Assembly: GCA_947626115.1 (NCBI GenBank)
Contig: CANQQX010000007.1
Span: forward strand, 1-48,308
Origin: an uncultured Bacilli bacterium
GTDB taxonomy: Bacteria > Bacillota_I > Bacilli_A > RF39 > UBA660
DNA length: 48,308 nucleotides
Direction of reading: 5' to 3'
Notes under the pieces: model-generated
What the model saw: the letters and a program-made list of their open reading frames with translations, nothing else
Database searches by the model: none
What the model was told of the DNA's origin: nothing
Shown: positions 30,907-40,289 of the stretch, piece after piece
Numbering within the stretch: position 1 is the first letter of the stretch
Layout of the letters: every line of letters begins with the position of its first letter
Position numbers and translations under genes: made by a program

Positions 30907-30935
30907 ATTATAATATACCCCCCCCCGCGAGTCAA
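30907..30935 (-). promoter_or_regulatory. Candidate phase-variable promoter with G9 tract in the -35/-10 spacer
   Basis: Minus strand TTGACT (30930-30935), CGC, G9 (30918-30926), TATAT, TATAAT (30907-30912); spacer 17 bp. Confidence 0.85.
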
Positions 30936-31112
30936 GAGAATAAAAATGATTTTTGAAAATTTTTATGTTCAGTTTTTTATTTAATTATTCATTTTTTTAT
31001 TTTGAAAGATAATTGTTATACTATGAGATATTTTATTTATGGATAATATTTATTATTAATTAAGTTAATTATTTTATAATTTTATGATAAAATATACCTG
31101 GAAGTGATACTT

Positions 31113-31751
31113 ATGGAATATAATGTAATTAAAAATGCTGATGCCATTATTGGAAAAAGTCCCTATTTAGTTAAGAATCCTACCAAATATAAAAATAAAT
31201 GGCATGATTTATTTGGTAATAATAATCCTATTTGTTTAGAACTTGGGATGGGTCGTGGTGATTTTATCATTAATATGGCAAAAGAATATCCTGATAAGAA
31301 TTTTATTGGTTTAGAATTATATGCATCCCAAATGGTTATGGCTACCGAAAGATTACAAAATACTAAATTAAATAATTTAAAACTAATTAATGCCGATGCC
31401 AGAGATATCGATAAGATTTTCGGCAAAGAGATTACTACTATATACTTAACTTTTTCTGAGCCATGGCCCAAAAGAAGAGATGAGAGAAATAGATTTACGC
31501 ACGAAAGTTATTTAAAATTATATGATAAGATCTTTAAAAAGAATAAGCATATCATATTAAAAACTGATAATAAAGGTTTATTTGCTTATTCACTCGAAAG
31601 TCTATCAAAATATTGGTATGTATTTGAGAGAGTTAGTCTTGATTTACATCATGATGAAAATCCAATTAAAAATATCATGACTGATTTTGAAAAACAATAT
31701 TTTAAAGAAGGACGACCTATTTATTATGTCGATGCTAAATTTGATGATTAA
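31113..31751 (+). CDS. trmB: tRNA (guanine-N7-)-methyltransferase
   Basis: LELGMGRGDFIINMAKEYPDKNFIGLE, INADARDI, LTFSEPWPKRRDERNRFTHESYL. Confidence 0.94.
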   Translation: MEYNVIKNADAIIGKSPYLVKNPTKYKNKWHDLFGNNNPICLELGMGRGDFIINMAKEYPDKNFIGLELYASQMVMATERLQNTKLNNLKLINADARDIDKIFGKEITTIYLTFSEPWPKRRDERNRFTHESYLKLYDKIFKKNKHIILKTDNKGLFAYSLESLSKYWYVFERVSLDLHHDENPIKNIMTDFEKQYFKEGRPIYYVDAKFDD

Positions 31752-31774
31752 TTCCATTTATGGAATTTTTTTTA
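31751..31774 (+). terminator. Rho-independent terminator after trmB
   Basis: AATTCCAT-tt-ATGGAATT followed by T run. Confidence 0.75.
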
Positions 31775-31789
31775 TGCAAAAAAAAGCAT

Positions 31790-32077
31790 TTACTTTGCTT
31801 CGTAAACGCTTACTTTCTTTTTATCTCTTCCTAGTCTTTCAAATTTAACAATACCATTTACTTTGCTAAATAATGTATGATCTTTACCCATTCCCACATT
31901 AGTACCGGGATAAATTTTAGTCCCTCTTTGACGATATAAAATTGAGCCAGCAGAAACTAATTCACCATCACTAGCTTTAGCACCAAGTCTACGGCCAGCA
32001 GAATCTCTACCATTTCTTGTTGAACCTTGCGCTTTAACATGGGCAAATCTTTGGATATCTAACTTAATATATAACAT
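31790..32077 (-). CDS. rpmA: 50S ribosomal protein L27
   Basis: [60 protein letters not shown]. Confidence 0.96.
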   Translation of the reverse strand: MLYIKLDIQRFAHVKAQGSTRNGRDSAGRRLGAKASDGELVSAGSILYRQRGTKIYPGTNVGMGKDHTLFSKVNGIVKFERLGRDKKKVSVYEAK

Positions 32078-32078
32078 C

Positions 32079-32372
32079 TTAATTCTCCTTTACTATTTTT
32101 ATATTTTTGGGATATTGTTTTTCTAACTCTTTAAGTAAATCAAGCATATTATTAATTAACTTCTTAGTTATATCATCATTTTTTAAAATATTAATTTCTA
32201 ATATTTCATCATCTTTATAACTAATAGACTTACTATCAATATTTAATATACCATTAATAGTGGTATAAATAATACTTGATACACTTGCACAAACAATATC
32301 ATTACCATAAGTATTAAAATTAGCATGACCACTTACTTTAATACTCTTATCATTATAATTTACTTTAATCAT
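32079..32372 (-). CDS. prp: Ribosomal-processing cysteine protease Prp
   Basis: [29 protein letters not shown]: catalytic His and Cys motifs, located between L21 and L27. Confidence 0.9.
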   Translation of the reverse strand: MIKVNYNDKSIKVSGHANFNTYGNDIVCASVSSIIYTTINGILNIDSKSISYKDDEILEINILKNDDITKKLINNMLDLLKELEKQYPKNIKIVKEN

Positions 32373-32374
32373 AA

Positions 32375-32674
32375 TTACTTATTAATTTTCGTAACAACAA
32401 GTTTTGTATATGGTTGACGATGTCCTTGTTTTTTACGATATTTCTTTTTAGGTCTATATTTGAAAACAATAATCTTTTTATCTTTGCCTTGTTTTTCAAC
32501 CTTACATTCAACTGATGCACCTTTAACTGTTGGATTACCAGCTACACCATCAACAAATAAAACTTCATCAAATGTAACTGTACTTCCTACTTCAGCAGCA
32601 AGTTTTTCAACGTAAATTACATCGCCCTCAGAAACATAATATTGTTTTCCACCTGTTACAAATACAGCTTTCAT
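32375..32674 (-). CDS. rplU: 50S ribosomal protein L21
   Basis: [45 protein letters not shown]. Confidence 0.95.
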   Translation of the reverse strand: MKAVFVTGGKQYYVSEGDVIYVEKLAAEVGSTVTFDEVLFVDGVAGNPTVKGASVECKVEKQGKDKKIIVFKYRPKKKYRKKQGHRQPYTKLVVTKINK

Positions 32675-32689
32675 TTCATACCTCCTTAT

Positions 32690-32785
32690 AATATTTTCTT
32701 TAAGTCGCGCCCTTAAGGTGTACTAATGTAACTTATAACCTTTTTAGTGCGGTTTTTTCCGAAATGACTTAAAACATTTAAATTT
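32690..32785 (-). promoter_or_regulatory. L21 leader (ribosomal protein autoregulatory structure)
   Basis: Structured leader directly upstream of rplU: aaccgcac...aaggttataagttac...cttaagggcgcgacttaaag, with TTTAAGTC/GACTTAAA closing arms. Confidence 0.65.
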
Positions 32786-32799
32786 TAGCAAAAAATCCG

Positions 32800-33579
32800 C
32801 TATTTGTCAATTGTTTTACCCTTTAAATAAAGACTTTCCTTTATTTTTACCTTTTCATTTACATAATGATTATTCTCTTTAAAATAATGATAGACATTTT
32901 TCTTTAAATCTTTTATATTCTTTGTTTTATTATCTATTTTTTGATAATTTAAATCATATAGATATCTTTCTAATAAAAATCTCTTCTGCATATACTTATA
33001 ATTTATAAAATAAATAATCGTATTATAGATAAGAAAAGTAATAATAAAATAATTATCTAATTTATAATGGTAATTTATAAAGATAAATAAAACAATACTA
33101 ATAATGGATATATAAATTATTAAATGGTAAGCTTTATGATAAGAAAAATATTTTTCTAATAATAGTTCTAAAATTCTACTGCCATCTAGGGGAATAATGG
33201 GAAGCATATTAAAAATGATAAGAATTAAATTATATTCAATAATTAAATGATAAGTTAAAATATTGAAATGATTTTTAAATAGAAAGACTAATATTAATAA
33301 AATAAATTGGGATATAAAACCACCACATGCAATTAATAAATCATGATTAATATTACTATTTATTTTTTTATTAATGGTGGTATATCCTCCAAAAGGAAGT
33401 ATTTCTATTTTAACTATTTCAAAATGGAATATTTTCGTAATTATTATATGACCTAATTCATGAATTAAACATATGGTAAAGATAATACAAATATTTTTAA
33501 TATAACCACAGAGAAGACAAATAAAGATAAAAAAGTAAGTATAACTATTAATTTTTATTTTATTTAAGATATTCTTCAT
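32800..33579 (-). CDS. Site-2 protease family (SpoIVFB-like, M50)
   Basis: CLIHELGHIIITKIF (HExxH) and NMLPIIPLDGSRIL (NPxDG-like); multiple TMs. Confidence 0.85.
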   Translation of the reverse strand: MKNILNKIKINSYTYFFIFICLLCGYIKNICIIFTICLIHELGHIIITKIFHFEIVKIEILPFGGYTTINKKINSNINHDLLIACGGFISQFILLILVFLFKNHFNILTYHLIIEYNLILIIFNMLPIIPLDGSRILELLLEKYFSYHKAYHLIIYISIISIVLFIFINYHYKLDNYFIITFLIYNTIIYFINYKYMQKRFLLERYLYDLNYQKIDNKTKNIKDLKKNVYHYFKENNHYVNEKVKIKESLYLKGKTIDK

Positions 33580-34174
33580 AACTTAAATACTGGCCATCTT
33601 TTTGGAATACTAAATAAATATAATCATCATTAGCTTCCCCGATTAAAGTATCTTTTTCTAAATAATCATATAATGTAGCATTAGTATTTGTAATATTACC
33701 ATACCAATAATCTATCCCATCATTACCTTGTAAGATTAAAGTATTACCATAGCCTTCTTTTTCGCCAATAAACACAACTATTCCCCCATTAAGTAAAGAT
33801 ACTGGACTACCTTTACTAATATCTATTTTTACCCCATCTTTATAAGAAGAATATTTATAACTTTTAAAATCATCACTATTTAAGACTAATTCATCTTTAT
33901 TCTCTACTTTAGGTAAAAGTTTACCAAATTTATCTTGATACCAATTATTTATTTTCGTGAAACTTAAAGAATCTTCATATAAATATTTATTAACCATTAC
34001 TTTATTATTATCATTTACTTTAATTAAAATACAAATACTGATAATTAAAATAATACTAAGTAAACTTCTAGTAATTAGATTTTTTAAATATTTAATCTTT
34101 TTATTACTTAAATCAGTTGTTTTACTACTATAACTCTTATGACTTATTTTAGTGTAATCATCTATTTTTTTCAT
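33560..34174 (-). CDS. SpoIVFA-like M23-domain membrane protein
   Basis: TM plus LysM/M23-like GDGV..STA-type region (DGVKIDISKGSPVSLLNGGIVVFIGEKEGYGNTLILQGNDGIDYWYGNI); overlaps the SpoIVFB-like gene. Confidence 0.7.
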   Translation of the reverse strand: MKKIDDYTKISHKSYSSKTTDLSNKKIKYLKNLITRSLLSIILIISICILIKVNDNNKVMVNKYLYEDSLSFTKINNWYQDKFGKLLPKVENKDELVLNSDDFKSYKYSSYKDGVKIDISKGSPVSLLNGGIVVFIGEKEGYGNTLILQGNDGIDYWYGNITNTNATLYDYLEKDTLIGEANDDYIYLVFQKDGQYLSYEEYLK

Positions 34175-34213
34175 AAATATCTCCCACTAAAATATATTCA
34201 CTTAAGTATTATT

Positions 34214-35167
34214 TTATCGCATTCTTTTTAAAATTATTGAATCTTTTTGCTTTAAATTATTTAAATTTTCTATTTCTTTTATTTCATAAATTGAAGGTAA
34301 ATTACTTATTTTAATATTAGTACTATTAAATAATCTTGGCCAAATATAAGGCGTAAATGCATAATGTAAATAAAGAATACCATTATCATTCATAATATTA
34401 GCTAAGCCATCAACATATTTATTTAAATAGGAAATAGGCCAATTAATACCCCAATACATATGAAAATAATCTAAAATGTTAGAAAGTAAAATTAAATCAA
34501 ATTTATTATCTTTAAATTCTCTTTTTAAATTTAAAGCATTTGCATATTTAAAATCAATTACAACTTCTTTTAATTTATTTCTTAGTATATTATAATCTTC
34601 TTCCGTATTTAAATATGAAGAATTATTTCTAATTAGTTGTTCAATATTAGTTAAACTTAACATATGAATTAAGTTATAATTACTCTTTTCACTTATTTGG
34701 AGCATTTTATAATAGTTTATTACTTCATACCAAAAATATTGATATTTTTCTTCCATATAAGGAATTAAACTACTTATAATATTATAAATATCCATAAAAT
34801 TAGTTTGCGGATTAATAAGTTTTATCATTACTTCAAAATATTCAGAGTAATTATATTTTAAAATAATTGCTTTTTTAAGACCAATTACCATATATTCAGT
34901 AAGTTTATTGATATCAAATAATTGAATATTATTTATTCCTTTGGCAATTAGTGAAAAAGCTTGATCACCACTGCCAGCGACGCATAAGGCTTTTTCTTTT
35001 AGTGATATATCATATAATTGTAAATAACCATCTATATTTTCATTAGTTTGAAAATATACTCTTTGATATCCATCAAATAAATTAGTAGAATCATAATTTT
35101 TTGCTCCAAACATATTAATATCAATTATTTTTTTAACTTCATTTATAGCTTTAGTTAACTCACTCAT
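34214..35167 (-). CDS. SAM-dependent methyltransferase-like (DUF3419/BtaA-like), paralogue of the next gene
   Basis: ALCVAGSGDQAFSLIAKGINNIQLFDINKLTEYMVIGLKKAIILKY; DLILLSNILDYFHMYWG. Confidence 0.55.
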   Translation of the reverse strand: MSELTKAINEVKKIIDINMFGAKNYDSTNLFDGYQRVYFQTNENIDGYLQLYDISLKEKALCVAGSGDQAFSLIAKGINNIQLFDINKLTEYMVIGLKKAIILKYNYSEYFEVMIKLINPQTNFMDIYNIISSLIPYMEEKYQYFWYEVINYYKMLQISEKSNYNLIHMLSLTNIEQLIRNNSSYLNTEEDYNILRNKLKEVVIDFKYANALNLKREFKDNKFDLILLSNILDYFHMYWGINWPISYLNKYVDGLANIMNDNGILYLHYAFTPYIWPRLFNSTNIKISNLPSIYEIKEIENLNNLKQKDSIILKRMR

Positions 35168-35183
35168 TTAAATTCACTCTTTC

Positions 35184-36104
35184 TTATTTACGAATTAATA
35201 TAATTTGATGCTTATTTTTTAAATTTGCTAATTCATAATTATAATCTAGGTAAGGAGTAAAAAAATCAGATTGATGAAATGGTTTACTTGCATAAAAAAT
35301 ATAATGTAAAAATATAATACCATTATTATTAAGCATTTTTAGTAAATTAGCAATATAATTATTTAAATTTTGAATTTTCCAATTATATCCCCAATAAATA
35401 TAAGCATAGTCTAAAATATTAGATAATAAAATTAAATCATAGTTTTTATTAAATACATCTGGTAAGTTTATAGCATTACAATATTTGAATTGCATATTAA
35501 CTGTAGATAATTTATTTTTTAAGCTATTATAATCTACTTCACTGGTAAGAAATGGACAAAAGTTAGAAATTATTTTTAAACCTGCATTAACATTTAAACC
35601 ATACATAAAATTAGTATAAATATTTAATTCTTTTTGTAATTTCCAATTGTATTCTAAAATAGCTTGCCAAAAAATTTTATAAGGTTCATCCATATATGAT
35701 AGTAAATCAAATATAATCTCATTTATTTCGCTGGGATTAGTCATTTGGATAATTAATTTATTTAAAGTATTTATATATTCATCATAACTATATTTTAATA
35801 TCATAGCTTTTTTTAAGCCAAAAATAAAGTATTCCGTAAATTTATTGACATCGAATAAATCAATTTCGTTAATTCCTTTATAGATAAGAGAAAAAGCTTG
35901 ATCACCACTGCCAGCGACACATAAAGCATTTTCTTTATTAGCTATATCTATTAGACTTAAATAATCAGTAATATTTTCATTAGTTTGATAATATATATCT
36001 TGATATCCTTCAAAATTGGTAGACTTTTCTAATATAGAATCACGTATAATATTTTGGCTAATTAATTTTTTTACTTCTTCTATGGCTATATCTACTTCAC
36101 CCAT
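35184..36104 (-). CDS. SAM-dependent methyltransferase-like (DUF3419/BtaA-like), paralogue of 34214-35167
   Basis: ALCVAGSGDQAFSLIYKGINEIDLFDVNKFTEYFIFGLKKAMILKY; DLILLSNILDYAYIYWG. Confidence 0.55.
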   Translation of the reverse strand: MGEVDIAIEEVKKLISQNIIRDSILEKSTNFEGYQDIYYQTNENITDYLSLIDIANKENALCVAGSGDQAFSLIYKGINEIDLFDVNKFTEYFIFGLKKAMILKYSYDEYINTLNKLIIQMTNPSEINEIIFDLLSYMDEPYKIFWQAILEYNWKLQKELNIYTNFMYGLNVNAGLKIISNFCPFLTSEVDYNSLKNKLSTVNMQFKYCNAINLPDVFNKNYDLILLSNILDYAYIYWGYNWKIQNLNNYIANLLKMLNNNGIIFLHYIFYASKPFHQSDFFTPYLDYNYELANLKNKHQIILIRK

Positions 36105-36144
36105 AAAGGCTCCCCCTTAAAAGTGCTTTTTATTTTAACATACT

Positions 36145-36540
36145 TTAATTTATTTTACTAGTCTTAATTGTTCTATAAAAAAGGATATAAAATAATAAAT
36201 TAATAATTAGATTAAAACCAATATTAATTAAAATATTATACATACCATTTATAAATATATTACTAAGTATTATATAGGTTATATAATTAAAAAGCATATA
36301 AAACATAAAGACATAGAAATTATTTTTATTTAAATCTTTAAATATATGATTAATTATATACATTAAAGATAAAATAATAATATTATAATAGTAAGTATTA
36401 AATATGATAAAATCTAAAATGATACCAGTAAGTAAATAATATTTATAGGGTTTATTATATAAGTAGATTAAAAAGAAATAAGATGAATATTTAGTATAAT
36501 TATTAATTAATATATCTAATAAAATAAGTAAAAGTATCAT
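36145..36540 (-). CDS. mreD: MreD-like membrane protein
   Basis: Small multi-TM protein immediately downstream of and overlapping mreC. Confidence 0.6.
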   Translation of the reverse strand: MILLLILLDILINNYTKYSSYFFLIYLYNKPYKYYLLTGIILDFIIFNTYYYNIIILSLMYIINHIFKDLNKNNFYVFMFYMLFNYITYIILSNIFINGMYNILINIGFNLIINLLFYILFYRTIKTSKIN

Positions 36541-37178
36541 ATAGTCTCCTTAATAATTGTCACATAATCGATATCTTTAATTTTTAAGTTATAATCTACT
36601 TCAATAATAAGTTCAATATTTTTATTATCATTTAATATATTTTTAACTGTACCTATATAAATATTTTCATGAATATTACCTAATCCTGAAGTAAATATTT
36701 GATCTCCGATATTAATTTTAGCATCACTACTTATATTACTTACGATTAACTTATCATTTTTATATTCAAGTAACCCAATTTGTTCATTTATTTTAACGGA
36801 TATTTTACTATCCTTATTCGTAATTAATTTAACTGTACTACTATTTTTATTTACTTTATCTATTACTCCAATTAAAGTATTATCATAAATAACCGGATTT
36901 TTATCTAAATTTTGATCTTTACCTCCTCTGATAGTTATTTCATTTAAATAATTATAAATATCTTTATAAATTATATAAGTATTTAAATAATCGGTTTCAT
37001 ATATTAAATCTATTTCACTAAATTCAAGTAATTTATTATAGTCTTGTTCAGTTAGGGCACATCTAGTTGGCGTATATATATTATCTTTAATCGTAAATAA
37101 ACGATAAATTGGTTCTTTTAATATAATTAATAAAAATACTATTAAAAATAAATAATTTTCTTTAATAAATTTAGTCAT
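36537..37178 (-). CDS. mreC: Rod-shape-determining protein MreC
   Basis: N-terminal TM, IRGGKDQNLDKNPVIYDNTLIGVIDKVNKNSSTVKLITNKDSKISVKI, GDQIFTSGLGNIHENIYIGTV. Confidence 0.8.
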   Translation of the reverse strand: MTKFIKENYLFLIVFLLIILKEPIYRLFTIKDNIYTPTRCALTEQDYNKLLEFSEIDLIYETDYLNTYIIYKDIYNYLNEITIRGGKDQNLDKNPVIYDNTLIGVIDKVNKNSSTVKLITNKDSKISVKINEQIGLLEYKNDKLIVSNISSDAKINIGDQIFTSGLGNIHENIYIGTVKNILNDNKNIELIIEVDYNLKIKDIDYVTIIKETI

Positions 37179-37608
37179 TATTCATACCTTCTAAATAAGT
37201 ATTTAAAATACTTTGATTAACTTTATCATAGACTGCTGTATCTTCAGTTTTACTAATTATTTTTTCATAATTATCTAATATATAATAGAAATCTTTTGAT
37301 ACATTAATTGTTTTTAAATAAATATTAATATTATTATCTTTAAAATAAGTAATCATTTTATTGACTAAATCAATATCTTTATAGATTGCACTATAAACTC
37401 TATATAAGTTATCTTCTTTTATAGATATGCCAGAAGGTAGTTTACTAATCATATCTTGAGCATTATCTACTGATTCATAAACTCCAACTTGAAAGGCATA
37501 AACTAAATATTCTTCTTTTGCATATATATTTTCTTTATTTAAAATAAATATTGTAAATAAAACACCAGATATAAGGGAAAATAATATTAATATTATATTC
37601 TTTTTCAT
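37171..37608 (-). CDS. SPOR-domain (SpoIIB-like) membrane protein
   Basis: N-terminal TM; VYAFQVGVYESVDNAQDMISKLPSGISIKEDNLYRVYSAIYKD SPOR repeat pattern. Confidence 0.65.
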   Translation of the reverse strand: MKKNIILILFSLISGVLFTIFILNKENIYAKEEYLVYAFQVGVYESVDNAQDMISKLPSGISIKEDNLYRVYSAIYKDIDLVNKMITYFKDNNINIYLKTINVSKDFYYILDNYEKIISKTEDTAVYDKVNQSILNTYLEGMNND

Positions 37609-37691
37609 ACCTTTATCACCTTAATCTAGTGTAGCATATAAGTATTAAAAAAATTGTCAAATTATTGAATTAAAATTCATTTATAATGTCC

Positions 37692-37720
37692 TTTACAATA
37701 GTAAGAAAGTATTATATAAT
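37692..37720 (+). promoter_or_regulatory. Promoter of sRNA copy 1
   Basis: TTTACA (37692-37697), 17-nt spacer, TATAAT (37715-37720). Confidence 0.75.
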
Positions 37721-37726
37721 TAGTTA

Positions 37727-37870
37727 AACAAGACATAATATATATTAGAAATAATTGTATTATTTCTTGCGAGTCTGAATCAACACATTAATTTGTGGCG
37801 TGGTAAGGACTCGATCCGTAGTCGGACAGATGTGCCGCTTAAAAGAGCAACTGTAATAGGTTGTTTTTTT
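37727..37870 (+). ncRNA. Structured sRNA, copy 1 of a tandem pair
   Basis: Hairpin GAAATAAT-TGT-ATTATTTC (37748-37766), stem CGAGTC...GACTCG (37770-37813), TCCG/CGGA hairpin, terminator AGCAAC..GGTTGTT plus T run; no ORF. Confidence 0.75.
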
Positions 37871-37916
37871 TAATGATTTAAATAGGACTTTTTACTCAAA
37901 AAGTTTGCTAAAACTC

Positions 37917-37945
37917 TTTACAATATAAATTTTATATAATATAAT
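37917..37945 (+). promoter_or_regulatory. Promoter of sRNA copy 2
   Basis: TTTACA (37917-37922), 17-nt spacer, TATAAT (37940-37945). Confidence 0.75.
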
Positions 37946-37951
37946 TAATTA

Positions 37952-38096
37952 AACAAGGCATAATATATATTAGAAATAATTGTATTATTTCTTGCGAGTC
38001 TGAATCAACACATTAATTTGTGGCGTGGTAAGGACTCGACCCGTAGCCGGACAGAATGTGCCGCTTAAAAAAGCAACTATAACAGGTTGTTTTTTT
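37952..38096 (+). ncRNA. Structured sRNA, copy 2 of a tandem pair
   Basis: Near-identical to copy 1 across the whole transcript including hairpins and terminator; spacers between copies are not conserved. Confidence 0.75.
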
Positions 38097-38763
38097 ATGA
38101 TAAATTTTTCTTATATAAATCTTTTATCTTTTTTTCTATTTCAAAAGTACTAAAAAAATATTTTTCTTGATTATTTAATATTACATTTTTATTAGACTTA
38201 AAATCAACTTTACTTAATACACATAACATATCCGCAATTTGAAATAATCTCTCTTCTTTATGATTAAATTCTTCAATTATTTCAAAATTATAATTTTCAA
38301 ACACTTCTTTTAAAATATTCATTAGTTTTTCTTGACCATTATCATAATAAATAATTATATTATCGAATTTAGAAAAATACTCATTATATTTTTCTAACAT
38401 AGTTTTAAGTTTATTTATAATATCTTGTCTTAATTGTATTTTATTATTTTTATACTTTTTATCTACTACAATTGATTTTATTTTAATATCACATTTTAAA
38501 GCAAAGTAAAATAAAGATGAGAATATTTTCTTTCTATCTTCTAATTTCATTTTGGCATATTCATTGCGATTAGCAATTAAATCTGCTGTATGAATCATAC
38601 CATTATAATTTAGTGATTTTAATTTTTCATTTAGAAAATCTATTTTAGGTTTTATAGATTTAGAAGTATCGTGAAAGACAAATGATACAACATATAATTC
38701 AGAAGATTTTTCCGTAAAACCAAAATCACCACTTTCATCAATATAAATTTTTAATTTTGCCAT
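38095..38763 (-). CDS. DUF3800 domain protein (predicted RNase H-like fold)
   Basis: KIYIDESGDFGF N-terminus, HTADL, IIYYDNGQEKLM, IADMLCVL pattern. Confidence 0.8.
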   Translation of the reverse strand: MAKLKIYIDESGDFGFTEKSSELYVVSFVFHDTSKSIKPKIDFLNEKLKSLNYNGMIHTADLIANRNEYAKMKLEDRKKIFSSLFYFALKCDIKIKSIVVDKKYKNNKIQLRQDIINKLKTMLEKYNEYFSKFDNIIIYYDNGQEKLMNILKEVFENYNFEIIEEFNHKEERLFQIADMLCVLSKVDFKSNKNVILNNQEKYFFSTFEIEKKIKDLYKKNLS

Positions 38764-38789
38764 ATGTTACCTCAAAAGTTGGGCAAGCA

Positions 38790-38816
38790 AAAAGAAGACT
38801 TACTTTATAGTCTTCT
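38790..38816 (-). terminator. Rho-independent terminator after the hisS-aspS-asnS-gatCAB operon
   Basis: Minus strand GAAGACT-ataaagta-AGTCTTC-TTTTTG. Confidence 0.8.
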
Positions 38817-38861
38817 CTACCCACTTTTAATATTAACCAATAAATACTTATTTGTAAATAT

Positions 38862-40289
38862 CTAATCTAATTTTTTTCTTAAAATATCTTTAACTATGGT
38901 TGGATTTGCTTTACCTTTAGTTTCTTTCATAACTTGACCAACAAAATAATCAAATAAATTTGTCTTACCATTATGATATGCTTCAATTTGAGACTCATTA
39001 TTATTTAATATATCATCTATTATACTATTTAAAGCATCTGTATCAGATATTTGGGCATTATCACTAGTAATATATGTTTTAGGTTCTTTCCCTTCCATAA
39101 TAGATTTATTAAATATTTCTTTAGCTTGTTTAGAAGATATAGTACCTTTATCAAGTTCACTAGTTATTTGATAAAGTAATTTAGGTGTTAAATAGAAATC
39201 ATGTAAGGTAATGCCTTCTTTATTTAAATAAGCAATAATTTGAACAATTAAATAATTAGCGGCAGTTTTTGGATTAATACCAATATCTACACATTCTTCA
39301 AAATAATCAGCATAATCTTTTTCTTTAATAATAATATTAGCATCATATTCTAATAAACCTAATCTATTTATATAATATTCTTTTCTTTCTCTTGGAAGCA
39401 TCGGAATATCTTTTTTAATTTCCTCTAACCATTCTTTAGTTATTTTATATTTAGGAATATTAGGTTCAACAAAATATTTATAATCAATAGCATCAACTTT
39501 ACTACGCATTCTAATAGTAGTACCAGTTTCTTCATCAAATCTTCTAGTCTCTTGTTCTACTTCATCATAGCGTCCGGCATCTTTTAGTTCAGTTTGTCTT
39601 TTTATTTCATAGTTAATGGCATCATAGACATTAGCAAATGAATTAATATTCTTCATTTCTACTTTTGTTCCAAGTTCAGTTGCATCTTCATCCATTATTG
39701 AAACATTGACATCGCATCTTATTTGTCCTTTTTTAGTATCGGCTTCTGATACACCACAATATTGATAAATTCTTCGCATGTATTCTAAGAATGCTACGGC
39801 TTCTTCAGCGGAATAAAAACATGGTTCAGTTACAAGTTCAAGTAAAGGAACGCCTGCTCTATTGTAATCAATTAATGATATGTCACGATAATGATCTAGT
39901 GATGCTGAATCTTCTTCAAGATGAATATCGTGAATTAATACTTCTTTATCTTTGCCACCTACATCAATAGTTATTTTACCATTTACACCAACAGGAGCAT
40001 GCATTTGCGTAATTTGATAACCTTTAGGAAGATCGGGATAATAATAATTTTTGCGATCAAAATACATATATTCAGGTTGTGTGCAATTAAGGACCATAGA
40101 CATTAATAAGGCTTTTCTTATGCATTCAATATTGACAACTGGAAGTGTTCCTGGAAAAGCCATATCAACAGGTCTTACATTAGCATTAGGAGTATCATTA
40201 TAGGAATTTTCCGCACTTGAGAAAACTTTCGTATTACTAGTAAGTTCACAGTGCATTTCTAAGCCAATAACTGCTTTATATTTTCCCAT
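38862..40289 (-). CDS. gatB: Asp-tRNA(Asn)/Glu-tRNA(Gln) amidotransferase subunit B
   Basis: VIGLEMHCELTSNTKVFSSAEN, FDRKNYYYPDLPKGYQITQ, RAGVPLLELVTEPC. Confidence 0.96.
   Translation of the reverse strand: MGKYKAVIGLEMHCELTSNTKVFSSAENSYNDTPNANVRPVDMAFPGTLPVVNIECIRKALLMSMVLNCTQPEYMYFDRKNYYYPDLPKGYQITQMHAPVGVNGKITIDVGGKDKEVLIHDIHLEEDSASLDHYRDISLIDYNRAGVPLLELVTEPCFYSAEEAVAFLEYMRRIYQYCGVSEADTKKGQIRCDVNVSIMDEDATELGTKVEMKNINSFANVYDAINYEIKRQTELKDAGRYDEVEQETRRFDEETGTTIRMRSKVDAIDYKYFVEPNIPKYKITKEWLEEIKKDIPMLPRERKEYYINRLGLLEYDANIIIKEKDYADYFEECVDIGINPKTAANYLIVQIIAYLNKEGITLHDFYLTPKLLYQITSELDKGTISSKQAKEIFNKSIMEGKEPKTYITSDNAQISDTDALNSIIDDILNNNESQIEAYHNGKTNLFDYFVGQVMKETKGKANPTIVKDILRKKLD

Noticed and set aside
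29495-30984. Plus-strand ORFs opposite the second surface-protein gene (29495-30151, 29992-30254, 30350-30808, 30718-30984)
   Set aside because: Antisense shadows of 29466-30881 with biased composition.
37692-38096. CRISPR array or mobile repeat
   Set aside because: Only two long copies, each with promoter and terminator, and no spacer periodicity; better explained as duplicated RNA genes.
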